A stretch of DNA of 16,309 nucleotides from Isohypsibius dastychi (GCA_034696485.1 JAQIWT010000689.1:1-16309), one strand, 5' to 3'; positions 1 to 10,360 are shown, counted from the first letter of the stretch. Notes: a model not told the origin generated them from the sequence alone. Made by a program: numbers and translations.

Positions 1-117
1 CATGCGCTTACGACCAAGAATTTCCATCCGGTTGACCCAAAGAAAAACCCAGTTCTTCTCATCAGAATTAAGGAAAAAGTTGTCGGCACACTCAAAAAGA
101 TTTTACGGAGAACGTGA
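1..117 (+). CDS. Possible C-terminal coding tail of an upstream gene (partial)
   Basis: Reading from base 1 in frame 1 gives 38 codons ending in TGA at 115-117. The translation is basic and protein-like, containing the stretch KNPVLLIRIKEKVVGTLKKI. Coding bias disappears after the stop. It would be the 3' end of a gene whose other exons lie to the left of the window. I do not recognise the protein, and no splice acceptor is visible because the window begins inside the putative exon. A chance open frame is a real alternative at this length. Confidence 0.3.
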   Translation, partial: HALTTKNFHPVDPKKNPVLLIRIKEKVVGTLKKILRRT

Positions 118-678
118 AAAGTGGATTGGACAGGAGAGCGGTGTGTCTGGTGTATGCCATAAGGCTGATGATACATTTAACGTTCCCTATGGCTTTTTTC
201 CTGGAATCTGGTGATATCTTTTGGCCAAGCTACTGATCTTTCTTCGTTTATGATTGTTTGAATTTTCTTTGTACCAGATGAGAACACTAACCCGTTCCTT
301 CTTCAATAATATTGCTATAAAGCCAGAAAACTGACGAAGAATACCGTATAGAAAAATCCGGCTTTTTGGGTACAAAACATAATCGGCTACCGTCAAAGCC
401 TCTCGTGAGGAGCTTGTTGCAGTTGCACTGCGCTATCGCCAGCGGCGTATGGTCACGAAAGTTTATGCTACCGTATAAAACTATGGCAGACACATGGACA
501 GCTCGGTTGTGTCCTGCATACAATCCGCGCTTGCTCGGTATCAAATCCGACGAATCAACTGGATGTTTTGTTTTCGTTTTCAACCGTTTTTGTTTTTCCA
601 GTGAGTTCATTAAAATCTTTCTCACAATCTCACTCTGCCAGAGTTTTTTCTTCCGGAAAATTATCTGGGATTCCGTTA
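118..678. other. Intergenic region and 5' flank of SUPV3L1
   Basis: No convincing gene lies here. Long open frames exist on both strands (about 366-848 plus and 287-799 minus). They begin with TTG or GTG rather than ATG, overlap the SUPV3L1 targeting-sequence exon and match no family I know. The frame that becomes SUPV3L1 has a TGA near 406 and no ATG between there and 679. The segment probably holds the 3' UTR of the left-hand gene and the SUPV3L1 promoter and leader. Confidence 0.5.
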
Positions 679-3572
679 ATGAAAATATTGCACCAATGCG
701 TGGTGCGGAGTGTGGCCCGTACGACGATATTATTCTGGACGCCGAGCCGTGCTCTGAGCCAGCGAACGGTTTCGTCGTGGACTTTATTGCTCTCGCCACT
801 GTCCCGCAGTTCTACCAGATTTCTTTCATCGGCCAGCTGCAGATATAAAGCGCTCAAGGATGTAAATTCTCTGTTTGTACCTGTCTTGATCGATGCTGCA
901 GATAATTTTGATCAGCGAGGGAATATCGGGGAAGAATTTACGGGAGCGCTGGATCGCGATAAAGTTCTTCAAGCGCTGAATGTGTTTTATCGTCGTCCAG
1001 AAATCAAGCGGCTCGCTGAAGAACATGGACTTGACAGTAATTTGTTGCCGGAGATAGTGTTGTGTTATTCCTAAGTGTGACTTTCTATTTTCAGCCAGAT
1101 TATTTCATCAGTCTTTCGTCAGTTTCCGAAAATATTGCGCAAAATCGAAATCTCTTCCGGTCGAATTACACATCCTTCTCAGCGATTTGATATCAGGCTC
1201 CGGCCACGTTGACGACTTATTCCCTTATTTCCTTCAACATGCAAAACAGTGTTTTCCACATCTGGATTGCATGGATGATTTGAGAAAAATTAGTGATCTC
1301 CGCACTCCGGCGAATTGGTATCCTGAAGCGAGGATGATGGAGAGGAAAATTATTTACCACGCAGGACCGACGAACAGCGGGAAAACATGGAATGCCATGG
1401 AAAGCTTTTTGAAAGCTAAAAGCGGAGTATATTGCGGACCACTCAAACTGCTGGCTAATGAAGTTTTTCACAAGGCTAACGATCGGGTGCGTTTTATTTC
1501 AGCAACAACAATTCCATGAACCCAATGCGAAATTCTGTTATTTTAGGGAGTTCCGTGTGATTTGATCACTGGAGAAGAAAGGAGGTTTGCAGATGCTAAT
1601 GGAGATCCATCAAACCATGTCGCTTGCACAGTGGAAATGGCCAGCACGACTAACAAATGTAATCAGACGATTTAATTTGACGAATACTACTTCGCATCAT
1701 CTTTCGTTTATTTTATTTGCAGATGAAGTTGGTATCGTAGATGAGATTCAGATGATTCGCGATAATGTCCGAGGATGGGCTTGGACGAGGACCGTTCTCG
1801 GTGAGAAATTACCCTTCGTGCTTTCTAGAATCTTTGTGTGACTTGCTTATTTTAGGTCTTTGTGTTGATGAGTTGCATATTTGTGGGGAAGGGTCAGCGA
1901 TAGATTTGATCAAGAATATTTTGCTGGATACCGGTGAAGATCTTGAAGTTCGGCGTTATGATCGTCTGACCAAACTGAAAATTTTGGATCAGGCCGTCAG
2001 TAAGAATAGCTGCTGCTCTGGTGTTTTTTAATGTGTTCTGGAATATTCGATTTTAGTGAGCTACGACAATATCCGTCCTGGAGACTGTATTGTTGCTTTC
2101 AGCAAAAACGACATCTACAGTATTAGCCGCTACATCGAACAGAGGAAAACAAACTGCGCCGTAATCTACGGCAGTCTTCCACCAGGTTCGCTATAAAATA
2201 CCTGTTTTGTATTAAAGTTACGAAATTTGTTTCTGATTTAAGGCACAAAGCTAGCTCAAGCACGAAGCTTCAACGACCGAGAGAATAGCTGCAATGTCCT
2301 TGTTGCCACCGATGCAATCGGCATGGGACTCAATTTGTATGCTTTTTCTTTATAACAACTTTCTTATTGGCAACTTTTTGTGAATTTGTTAAATGTGTAT
2401 TTTTAGGAGTATTAAACGGGTTATTTTCCACTCACTGGTCAAGCCAAGTGTCAATGAAAAAGGCGAGAAAGACTTGGAATTGCTTTCTACCTCACAAGCT
2501 CTGCAAATTGCCGGTAGAGCCGGCAGATTTGGAACCCAGTACGAAGACGGAGAAGTCACAACTTACAAGCCGGAAGATCTGAACATTTTGAAAGATATTC
2601 TTGCAAAAACAGTGGCGCCCATCGAAGTGAGCATACTGCGTTATTTTTCTTGTCGAGTGTTTTAATCGGACTTTATAGGCTGCCGGACTCCATCCCACTG
2701 CTGATCAGATCGAACTGTTCGCATACCATCTTCCGAATGCTACCCTATCGAACCTCATTGTAAGCTAGCACCAAAAGCGATATTCTCCGAATATGACCTT
2801 TTTTCTTTAGGATATATTTGTGAGTATATGTCAGATGGACGACTCGTTGTATTTCATGTGTAACATCGAAGATTTCAAATTCCTGGCTGACACCATTCAG
2901 CATGTTCCGTTACCACTGAAAACCCGTTACATTTTCTGTTGTGCACCGATCAGCCGGAAACAGCCTTTCGTATGCAGTATGTTCCTGAAGGTAAAATGTT
3001 TTTTACCTAGGGATTGATTTGTGTGCAAAATAATATTACAGTTTGCCCGCCAATTCAGCCGAGGTGAAGCGCTTACGTTTGAATGGGTGACATCACAACT
3101 CGGTTACCCATTTCATGTCCCGGAGTCCATCGCGGAGCTTCAACATCTTGAAAACGTTTTTGATGTTTTTGATTTGTACCTGTGGCTAACGTACAGGTTC
3201 GCCGATATGTTTCCGGATAAGGACCGGATGCGAGTTGCTCAACAAGATCTTGACAAAATTATTCATCTGGGAGTTTCGAGGATCACTAAGCTGCTTTCAC
3301 AAGCCGGTACGCGAAGCTTTTGGTTCTTCTTCCTTTTTGACGGTTGTCTCCAATTGTGGTTTTGATTTTCAGAAACTGCTGACGATTCAGGGAGCTCTTG
3401 GAAGAAACCGGAAGTTCCTCCGATCCAAAGGTTCCAGAGTGCCGCGGAGGATTTAGTTCCAGATAACAAGCTTAAAGAAGATTCTCATTCTGTGGTTCAG
3501 AAAGTGAACTCTAGACTGTCGCTACATACGCGACGTCGACCGAGAGGGACCGCAGTAATGCGGCGGAAGTGA
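679..3572 (+). CDS. SUPV3L1: SUV3-type ATP-dependent RNA helicase, mitochondrial
   Basis: Ski2-like DExH helicase of the mitochondrial degradosome, which unwinds RNA for degradation with PNPase in the matrix. Exons: 679-1036, 1095-1486, 1547-1658, 1723-1800, 1856-1999, 2057-2185, 2243-2336, 2407-2626, 2679-2759, 2811-2990, 3042-3306, 3373-3572. These give 750 residues, against about 786 in human. Residues 1-58 have no acidic residue and are rich in Arg and Ser, as in a mitochondrial presequence. Walker A GPTNSGKT is at 210-217, the DExH-box variant DEIQ at 294-297 and motif [10 protein letters not shown] at 469-476. The SUV3 C-terminal helical region follows ([19 protein letters not shown]). 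All key motifs are intact. The eleven introns are 51-70 bp. The start is the only ATG in the open frame before the conserved region. The tail after the last conserved helix is short and basic. The identification is very secure; individual splice points are inferred from phase and homology. Confidence 0.96.
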
Positions 3573-4273
3573 TAAAATGTTGCTTTATTTCGGTTTATTT
3601 TTATGACTTTGTGAACGACAATGCTGGACTGATTGTCCACGGAATGCGCCGGTCTTGAATGCATGGTGGTCACCCGTTTGACATGCAGACTACGCGTGAT
3701 TCATCTTAAAAGAGGTTTACCAGCGTTCTTGGAAACAGAGCCGCTGTTCAATCATGGAGAGCCTCAACTGAGACATTTCATCAGATTTCCAAAACTGCTC
3801 GCTCAACTATAGTAACCGAAAAGCTTTTACAATATTTTGGGGCCAACAACACACTCTTGGGCGTTTTATTTGCTAAAGAAATGAAATCTGAGGAGTGACG
3901 TGAATCTCAATCGCAAACCCCCCCCCCCCCTGAAGTGGACCCCGGGCATGGTACTGAGCAAAAGCGATTTGCGTCAACATCAATTTATTCTCGTCATTCC
4001 TCGACTTTCTTGCTCACAGTTTTACCTCTGAAGATTGTTCGAAGGTTTGCGGATATTTATTGTCAGCCTTTCGGTCGAGGAAGCAGAGATTAACGACGTC
4101 AGGTAGATTTGTCTGCAGTTCTGATCGTGCGAAATGTAATCGAAATTATTCGTTTTTGTTCCGTTTTTGCTCACTTTCTGCTGTACGTGCTGTCTTTTAA
4201 CCGAATATTGTTTGCAGCTCAAAAATCTCCACGTGTTTTCGGATCATATTCTGCCACGGTTTGATCGCCTATC
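3573..4273. other. Intergenic region between SUPV3L1 and ELOB
   Basis: About 700 bp without a supportable gene. ATG-initiated frames on either strand are under 30 codons, and a longer minus-strand frame (4022-4222) lacks an ATG. The segment contains a run of 13 C (3918-3930) and, near 4230, a CACGTG E-box just upstream of ELOB. A possible 5'-leader intron (GT near 4101, TTTGCAG near 4217) can be imagined for ELOB but is unsupported. Confidence 0.6.
3918..3930. repeat. Homopolymer run of 13 C
   Basis: An uninterrupted C13 tract lies in intergenic DNA. A second run of ten C occurs at 12925-12934. Both are length-unstable and liable to sequencing error. Confidence 0.9.
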
Positions 4274-4751
4274 ATGACTTCCGCCGAGCAGCGAAACATC
4301 GATAACGACTGCGTTTACTTGATTGTTCGCCATCAGAAAAAGACCGTCATGTTCTACTTGAACGAAACCGATTCAGTTCACCGCATCAAGGTAAATCGCT
4401 TCAGTTTCCAGAAAGCTTGATTCAATTTTATTGCAGGTTTCATGTCCTTGTGGTTGCGATTGTCCCATGCATAAAGCTTTCTTTTCTCGGTAGACAATTC
4501 TCCAGCCATTGATCAAAACGGACCCGGACAATCAGCGATTGTATAAAGCAGATGATGATGCTTTGCCTCTAGATGAAGGAGCTCGTCTTGTCGATTGCGG
4601 TATTACTGCTCAGACAGCCAAAGCCCAGCACCCCGTCGAGCTGCATTTGATTCTTCGTCAGGACAACGGGCAGTTTGAGGAAGTTGATATCACGCCGTAC
4701 ACCAATCCACCCCCGTTGCCAGATGTCATGAAGGAATCAGCGCAAGCTTGA
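4274..4751 (+). CDS. ELOB: Elongin B (ubiquitin-like adaptor)
   Basis: Elongin B pairs with Elongin C to link SOCS-box or VHL-box substrate receptors to CUL2 or CUL5 ubiquitin ligases, and also with Elongin A in transcription elongation. Exons 4274-4390 and 4494-4751 give 124 residues, against 118 in human. The N-terminal half has the ubiquitin-like strand pattern YLIVRHQKKTVMF. It is followed by the conserved stretch DNQRLYKADDDALPLDEGA, CGITAQTAKAQ and the C-terminal signature PPPLPDVMK that ends the family. There are about ten extra residues before the first strand. The 103-bp intron contains a second acceptor-like site at 4436, which would bring in a stop codon at 4491-4493; the 4494 acceptor is the one that gives Elongin B. 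The protein carries no catalytic site, as expected for an adaptor. Confidence 0.96.
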
Positions 4752-5402
4752 ATTCCTTTTGACCGACAGCTTCGGATCGAGGCGGAAATAGGTACTGCTT
4801 TCATGTTTTCTACGAGAAATCCATCACGATTCACGAAAACTCAGATCTTCATTCAGTTGATATCCACTTGTCGAAATTTCCTACTAAAATGCTGGCATTG
4901 CTAAATCTGGGTATATGATGCTTGGTTGTGATGTGTGGGCAAATTTTTGAATGCGAAGATAAATCTGTGAAAAAAAAACCCTGGCCCGGCAATTCAGTGA
5001 AGCCTACTGCGCAGTGGAACTCGTGCAAATTGCCGGTTCCAGATCAGCAAAGATCTTATTTGGAACAAAATGTAGGTTTGTCTTTGTTGAAGGTGGATTA
5101 AACAGCAGGAATTTTGCTGTTCAGCATAGAGTCGCAGAAGGTTCGTGCTTCGACTTTCAAGGAATGCCGGTAATAAGTAAGAACTAGAAAAAAATTCAAT
5201 TATTCCATTTAGATACTCCATTAGTTATCGCCCAATTGGATATCCATTGAGAATGGAATGAGCATTAGCCACGCCCACGTCAGCCTTGACCATCACAGCT
5301 GATACAAACAAACAAACCAAATGTTACTGCGTGCTCGAAGCGTCTCGGAATGTCTGACTTGCTCCCGGTATCTTTCGATAACTTCATCTTGTCATAGCGA
5401 TC
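4752..5402. other. ELOB 3' UTR and NFAT5-like 5' leader
   Basis: About 650 bp separating two plus-strand genes. A GATAAA-like element near 4970 followed by an A-run may be the ELOB polyadenylation region; no perfect AATAAA was seen. A minus-strand 75-codon ATG frame (4994-5221) has no recognisable features and is probably spurious. Two short upstream ORFs (starting 5321 and 5350) precede the NFAT5-like ATG. Confidence 0.6.
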
Positions 5403-5437
5403 ATGGACGGTGTTTTCTTTTCAATGGATGCCGATAA
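5321..5437 (+). promoter_or_regulatory. Overlapping upstream ORFs before the NFAT5-like start
   Basis: An ATG at 5321 opens a frame that runs past the main start codon at 5403, out of frame, to TAA at 5435-5437. A second ATG at 5350 encodes 15 codons ending in TAG at 5395-5397, six bases before the main ATG. If transcription starts upstream of 5321, both could reduce or regulate initiation at 5403. The transcription start is not known, so this is only a candidate. Confidence 0.35.
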
Positions 5438-8121
5438 TTTGCCATCGACGCATCAGGTGCAAGTGGTCCGACCGCGAGTGAATACGCTGGCTTCTGATTC
5501 TGGATGTTCGGAAATATCGACGATTTCAGAAGTTTATTCGGATTATTCAGATGTCTCAAGAATCTCAGTTAAAAGACGGTATGTGTCAAGAAAGGTGGAG
5601 GAAGCTACTGACATGAGGAAAATGAGATTGCTCTCTCCAAATAACTCGAGTGATTCGGATTTCGATGGATCTTACAATGTTCTTGACGTCGCTGATCAAC
5701 TTTTTGTTGGAAAATCGCAGCAGCCAAGGATCGAGAAGTGAGTTGCAAACTTGCAAACATTTGTATGAATAAAGCTTTTTATGTAGAATTTTACTACTGT
5801 GCAAGCGGTATCGCGCATAGAGAAGCGAATTCTCTGGGTTTTAGCCTTCTTCGAATTCATCCCCGAAAAATGTTTCCACGAAACAGCTGTGAACGAGTTC
5901 CAGAAATTTCAGGATAACTAGTGTACATATTTGGATAATTATTGCTATTTATTACCGGCGACGAAGTATAGGCTTATATAACAACCGGTGCGAGTACGCT
6001 ACGGCGCATTTGTTGACGCGTGTTTGAAACTGGGTCGCATGTTTAACCAAATTTAATCTGTTTTTCTCCCTTACGTAACTTTTGATCTACGTCGGAGGAG
6101 AATAAAATTGAAAAGTATACGTAGTTTCGAATATTCACTAATTGCTGTTTCTGCGAAAGGTTTACGTAATGCCGTAAATTGTTAACCTTCAAAAATTCAA
6201 CACATTTAGTTCGCCTGTATTAAAATCTGGAACTGGGAAACGGAATTGTTAATTTAACTCTATTTTCTCTTGAACTAAAAATGAATGAATTATAGTTTGT
6301 GTTTGTCTAGCTGCACCACATTCGATCAGGATGCTTTGTCCGTCGAATATCCCACAAAAAGCCGCGGATTGGAAATGACCATTCTCCGTCAGCCAGAAGG
6401 TACAGCTGGTTCGGCTCGCTGAAACACCAAATGATCGGGTCTTTTAATCCTACAACCATGAAAATCAATTTTGTGTTCTATACAATAAACTTCCTAAATT
6501 CATTTTTGATCGAGATGTGTTCTTTTAGCGTATCACCGGGCAAGGTATCAAAAAGAAGGAAGCCGTGGATGTATCAAAGACATCAGCGGTAACACGTGCC
6601 CGGCGATTCAGGTGTTGTGTCTGAAATATTTTAATTTCTAATTTTGCATTTTTTGTGTTTGATGCAGGTGATTGGTTTGAGGACTCCCTCCATTCTGCAG
6701 ATATTCATTGCAACCGAAAGCCTGCCAGTTCGCCCACATGTTGCTTATCATGCTTGTAAAGTCGGCGGGAAACAGTCAAGCGCTTGCAGAGTTTCCGAGA
6801 CTCAAGGCACCAAAATTCTCGAAACTGACATTCTCCCGGAAAATGACGGCGTTGTGAAGTGAGTTAGGATTGAAGCAAGAATGCAAATATCTCACTCGTA
6901 ACATCGTAGCGGGCTTTTTTGAAATGCTGGTTTGATACAGATGAAAATCCATACCATTTCAGGCTCGTTATTGTTCGGCTTTTTTTAAAGTGACCTTTAT
7001 AGCTAACAATCATAGACATGTTGTAATATAATATGTGGACCATCAAAGATCATTTTCAGTATCGATTTCATGGCTATAATGAAGATGCGTAACGTGGATC
7101 TGGATACGCTAAAACCTGGCATCACATACCCATGCAAGAACAAAAGCCGCATGCAGTCTAAAGTCCGCATTGTTTTCCGCGCTGTCGTCCCACTGCCGGA
7201 TGGAAGTTCCGTGACCCTTCAGGATGTATCTTCTCCCGTCTGTTGTGGTAAGAATTTCTTTCCAAACGTTTATGAGAAATCGGAATGCAGAAACAGTTGA
7301 AAGAATAGCTGACATATTTAGGGCAAGGAGTCTTTTTACTATTTTACTGAGATCGTTTTTCATTTTTCAGTGGCCAGTCCTGGAATTCCAGAAATTCATC
7401 GTCTGTCACACAACGAAATCTCTGTTTCCGGTGGAACGGAAGCGGTAATCCTTGGGAGGAATTTCGACAAAGCCGATAGTCAGCTGTTTGTGACCGAGTT
7501 GGATGAAGGTATGAATATTATGATAAAAGTTGCTTTGAACAACTGTAGAAACCATGATGAATTTCATTCAGACAAGCACATTCTGTGGGAGAAAGAGGTT
7601 CCGCTGAACCGGGAACATTTTCATCAAGTTCATCTCGTTGGAATTATCCCTGCATTCCGGGATCTATTCATCCTGAATCCCGTGGAAGTTTTTCTTGTTG
7701 TGAAGAACAAGAATAAAATCAGTGAACCTTTTGGATTTAGATATGTTCCAGGTAATACATGAATGGAAATTGAGCGAGGTTTGGCTGATTTTGAATTGAT
7801 TTTTCTTATTCAGAACAAAGTCTCATCTCTCGGCGCCCTGCCTGTAGTTCGACCCTGCCATCTCTTCAAAACTGGAAATCAGAAACCGGAAGTTTTCGCA
7901 ACAGCTCTTCTGCCGCGGTCTCGTTTGCTCCTCTGTGCTGCAGTCTCTCCTGTCCAACTAAGATGATCTGCCCTGATTATTCGAACAATGTTTTGCAACA
8001 AGTAAATACTGAGGAAATAAAATATCAATCAACAGGTGATGAAAATGATGCCGCATCGGAAGAGGAGAAATGGAATGAGATGATACGGACCTTGTTGGAA
8101 ACTGAGATGGATACTTCATAG
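5403..8121 (+). CDS. NFAT5: NFAT5/TonEBP-like Rel-homology transcription factor
   Basis: Nuclear DNA-binding factor of the NFAT5 branch, which in other animals drives osmotic and stress gene expression independently of calcineurin. Exons: 5403-5737, 6311-6399, 6529-6611, 6668-6858, 7060-7247, 7371-7508, 7572-7751, 7814-8121, giving 503 residues. The N-terminal 110 residues are Ser-rich with a basic patch KRRYVSRK (57-64), a likely nuclear localisation signal. The Rel-homology DNA-binding domain spans about 113-294, with the recognition loop RARYQKEGSRG at 145-155 matching the NFAT5 type. Further diagnostic stretches are VEYPTKSRG, PHVAYHACKV, KMRNVDL and VRIVFRAVVP. The IPT/TIG dimerisation domain spans about 296-401 (ILGRNFDKA, HFHQVHLVGIIP). 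The roughly 100-residue tail is short, ends acidic (SEEEKWNEMIRTLLE) and lacks the long Gln-rich activation region of vertebrate NFAT5. No calcineurin-docking PxIxIT motif is evident. Intron 1 is 573 bp, much longer than the others. Confidence 0.93.
6071..6169. promoter_or_regulatory. Two perfect TTACGTAA palindromes in NFAT5 intron 1
   Basis: TTACGTAA occurs at 6071-6078 and again at 6162-6169, 91 bp apart, inside the only long intron of the gene. This octamer matches the D-box consensus TTAYGTAA bound by PAR-bZIP and NFIL3-type factors. A TATA-like stretch (CTTATATAAC, near 5972) lies just upstream in the same intron. Function as an intronic enhancer or second promoter is inferred. Confidence 0.35.
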
Positions 8122-8589
8122 CTTGGTTTTTATTTTGTTTGCTATGTCATGTCGTTTTTTGTTATGTAGTAAAAGCATTGTTAGCCATTCCTGTGTTACC
8201 TTGTTCGGAATTCAGATATAATCTAGTTCAGCATGTTCAGATTCACTTCCCGGTTTTTTTTGATCCTCATCTCATAAACCATTATCTTCCTTGCTTCGCC
8301 ACAAACCGGCGTGACAAACCGTATTTAAATTTATAACAATCGGGCTTTTCTTTCCTGAAATGTAGTCACAAATCATGATCTACTAACACGGTTACAGTGA
8401 ATGATGGATAGCCATTGGAAACAAAGCCGACTCGGGGTAGATTGAGCGAAGCGGGTAGTGACGTGGCGGCTATTCATACGAAGCGGTCTTGGCTGGACTG
8501 ACATGAAAATCAAAATCAGATCATTTCCAAATCCAAATTGTGCATGTCCCTTTGAGTTCGAGTTCGAGTTCCACATTCCTGAGCTAGCC
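8122..8589. other. Intergenic region between NFAT5-like and CSN2
   Basis: T-rich 3' UTR-like sequence follows the NFAT5 stop, then a more GC-rich CSN2 promoter and leader. The motif TGACGTGG at 8459-8466 resembles CRE and unfolded-protein-response elements. A short GAGTTC tandem array lies at 8553-8571. An in-frame ATG at 8503 precedes the chosen CSN2 start. No independent gene is supported. Confidence 0.55.
8553..8571 (+). repeat. GAGTTC hexanucleotide microsatellite, about three units
   Basis: About three tandem GAGTTC units lie in the CSN2 leader. Translated in the CSN2 frame they read as alternating Phe-Glu. Confidence 0.85.
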
Positions 8590-10245
8590 ATGGCTGATGA
8601 TGACGATTATATGATGGAAGATGATTTTGCGTACGATGATGACGAAGCTGAAGAGCCGGACGTTGATTTGGAGAACACATACTATACTGCCAAGACTTTG
8701 AAAGACGAGGATGCCCGTGCTGCTTTGGAAAAATTTCAGAACGTAAGCAAGCACGCGATTTGTTTTATCATTCAACCTTCAACTAAGAATTTATGTGCCC
8801 TTGATTTTTTTTCTTAGGTGGTCGATCTGGAAGGGGAAAACAAAGCGGAATGGGGTTTCAAGGCACTGAAACAGATGATAAAGATATATTTTCGTTCCGG
8901 AAATCAGCAGGAAATGATGAAGAGATATCGCCAGTTACTTTCCTATACAAAAAGCGCCGTCACTCGAAACTACTCAGAGAAGTCGATCAACGGTATATTG
9001 GATTATGTTTCGACATCCAGCAGCATGGATCTGCTTCAGGACTTCTACCAGACAACGTTGGACTCTTTGAAAACCGCAAAAAATGAGCGACTCTGGCACA
9101 AAACTTTGATGAAATTGGGAAAACTGTATTTCGAACGTGGAGACTTTGTTAAGTGCCAGAAAACTATTAAGCAGCTTCGACAGAGTTGCCAGACAGAAAC
9201 GGGTGAGGAAAAAGTTTTTTCGCGCAAAATGAGTTTGGCGAACTTACGGTAATAGAAATAAATTTCAGGAGAGGATGATTTAAAGAAAGGAACTCAGTTG
9301 CTGGAAATTTATGCTTTGGAGATCCAAATGCATACCGCTCAAAAGAACAACAAGGCTTTGAAGAAGCTTTACGAACAGTCACTTCGAGTCAAATCAGCCA
9401 TTCCTCATCCGAACATCATGGGAGTTATTCGAGAATGTGGTGGGAAGATGCATCTTCGCGAAGGGGAATTCGAGAAGGCGCACACCGATTTCTTCGAAGC
9501 TTTCAAGAATTATGACGAATCCGGAAGCCCCCGCCGAATAACCTGCCTGAAGTACCTTGTATTAGCCAGTATGCTCATGAAAAGTGGCATCAACCCTTTT
9601 GAATCTCAAGAAGCCAAAGCGTACCGGAATGATAAAGAAATCCTGGCCATGACGGACTTGATTCAGTAAGTGTCGGTGCGCGACCTGGTTCATCCGTTGA
9701 TATAGTTTTGAACGAAATGTGCTCTTCCAGAGCTTACCAGTCTCACGACATTGTCGGTTTTGAAAAAGTGTTGAAGACTTCGGGAAATCATCTGATGGAG
9801 GACGAGTTCATCCGCGAGCATATTGAAAGTATGCAGCTTTTTTCGATTATTTTTTCCGGCCGGAATGGTGAAAATGTTTCTCGTGTAGTGCTTCTGGCGA
9901 ATATCAGGACGGAAATTTTGAAAAAGCTTGTTCTGCCTTATGAACGCGTTTCGCTGGATTTCATCGCTAAAGAATTGAGCTCACCTGTCAAAGAAGTTGA
10001 GCAGCTTCTGAAATCCTGTATTTTGGACGGGTGAGTGTTGATGTGTTCCAACAAAACCAACTCCAAGCCTGACGTTGTTATTTAGGATCATCAAAGGTTC
10101 AATCCACAAGCCCACAAATACATTGATTCTGGAAATGGAAGATCCTGATCGAAAGGAAGCCATATGTGCACCGCTGCTCGAATGGATCTCTTCGGCTAAA
10201 AAACTCCATGAAGAAACGGTGGATCGACTTGTCAAGTACATTTAA
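8590..10245 (+). CDS. COPS2: COP9 signalosome subunit 2
   Basis: Scaffold subunit of the eight-subunit COP9 signalosome, which removes NEDD8 from cullins. CSN2 contacts the cullin-RING ligase and binds CSN5/6 indirectly through the PCI ring. Exons: 8590-8742, 8818-9202, 9269-9665, 9731-9828, 9889-10030, 10086-10245, giving 444 residues (human 443). Residues 1-30 are acidic, as in orthologues. The helical repeat region carries near-invariant blocks: [86 protein letters not shown]. The PCI winged-helix region follows ([34 protein letters not shown]). The last about 45 residues diverge from vertebrates. The start at 8590 has a strong context (GCCATGG) and matches the family N-terminus. It converges on the minus-strand RAP1-like gene. 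Confidence 0.97.
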
Positions 10246-10360
10246 TCTATTCAGTCAGGTTCGGAAACTAGATTGAAACCAAGCATTGTTTATTGAAATT
10301 CATTTTATTTACAATGACTGAATGAAACTTGGAAGCTGAAAAAATATTCACTGACTGTAT
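10246..10360. terminator. Shared 3' gap between convergent CSN2 and RAP1-like genes
   Basis: Only 115 bp separate the two stop codons. On the minus strand there are two AATAAA hexamers (plus-strand TTTATT at 10304-10309 and 10289-10294), suitable for the RAP1-like mRNA. No plus-strand AATAAA or ATTAAA is visible in the gap, so the CSN2 3' UTR either uses a variant signal or runs into the RAP1-like last exon. Confidence 0.6.

Noticed and set aside
287-848. Two long opposing open frames (minus 287-799 and plus 366-848) at the SUPV3L1 5' end
   Set aside because: Both start with GTG or TTG rather than ATG, overlap the SUPV3L1 presequence exon in other frames and show no recognisable domain.
4022-4222. 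Minus-strand 66-codon frame upstream of ELOB
   Set aside because: It begins with TTG, is of low complexity and shows no recognisable motif.
4994-5221. Minus-strand 75-codon ATG frame between ELOB and NFAT5
   Set aside because: No domain, membrane span or family resemblance. It lies wholly in likely UTR and promoter DNA, so chance is the simplest explanation.
7763-7966. Alternative reading of the NFAT5 last exon in another frame
   Set aside because: The phase carried over from exon 7 (ending at 7751) fixes the frame that ends at 8119-8121. The other frame breaks the junction.
8584-8775. Minus-strand frame opposite CSN2 exon 1
   Set aside because: It is the antisense shadow of the acidic GAT/GAA-rich CSN2 N-terminus and has no independent support.
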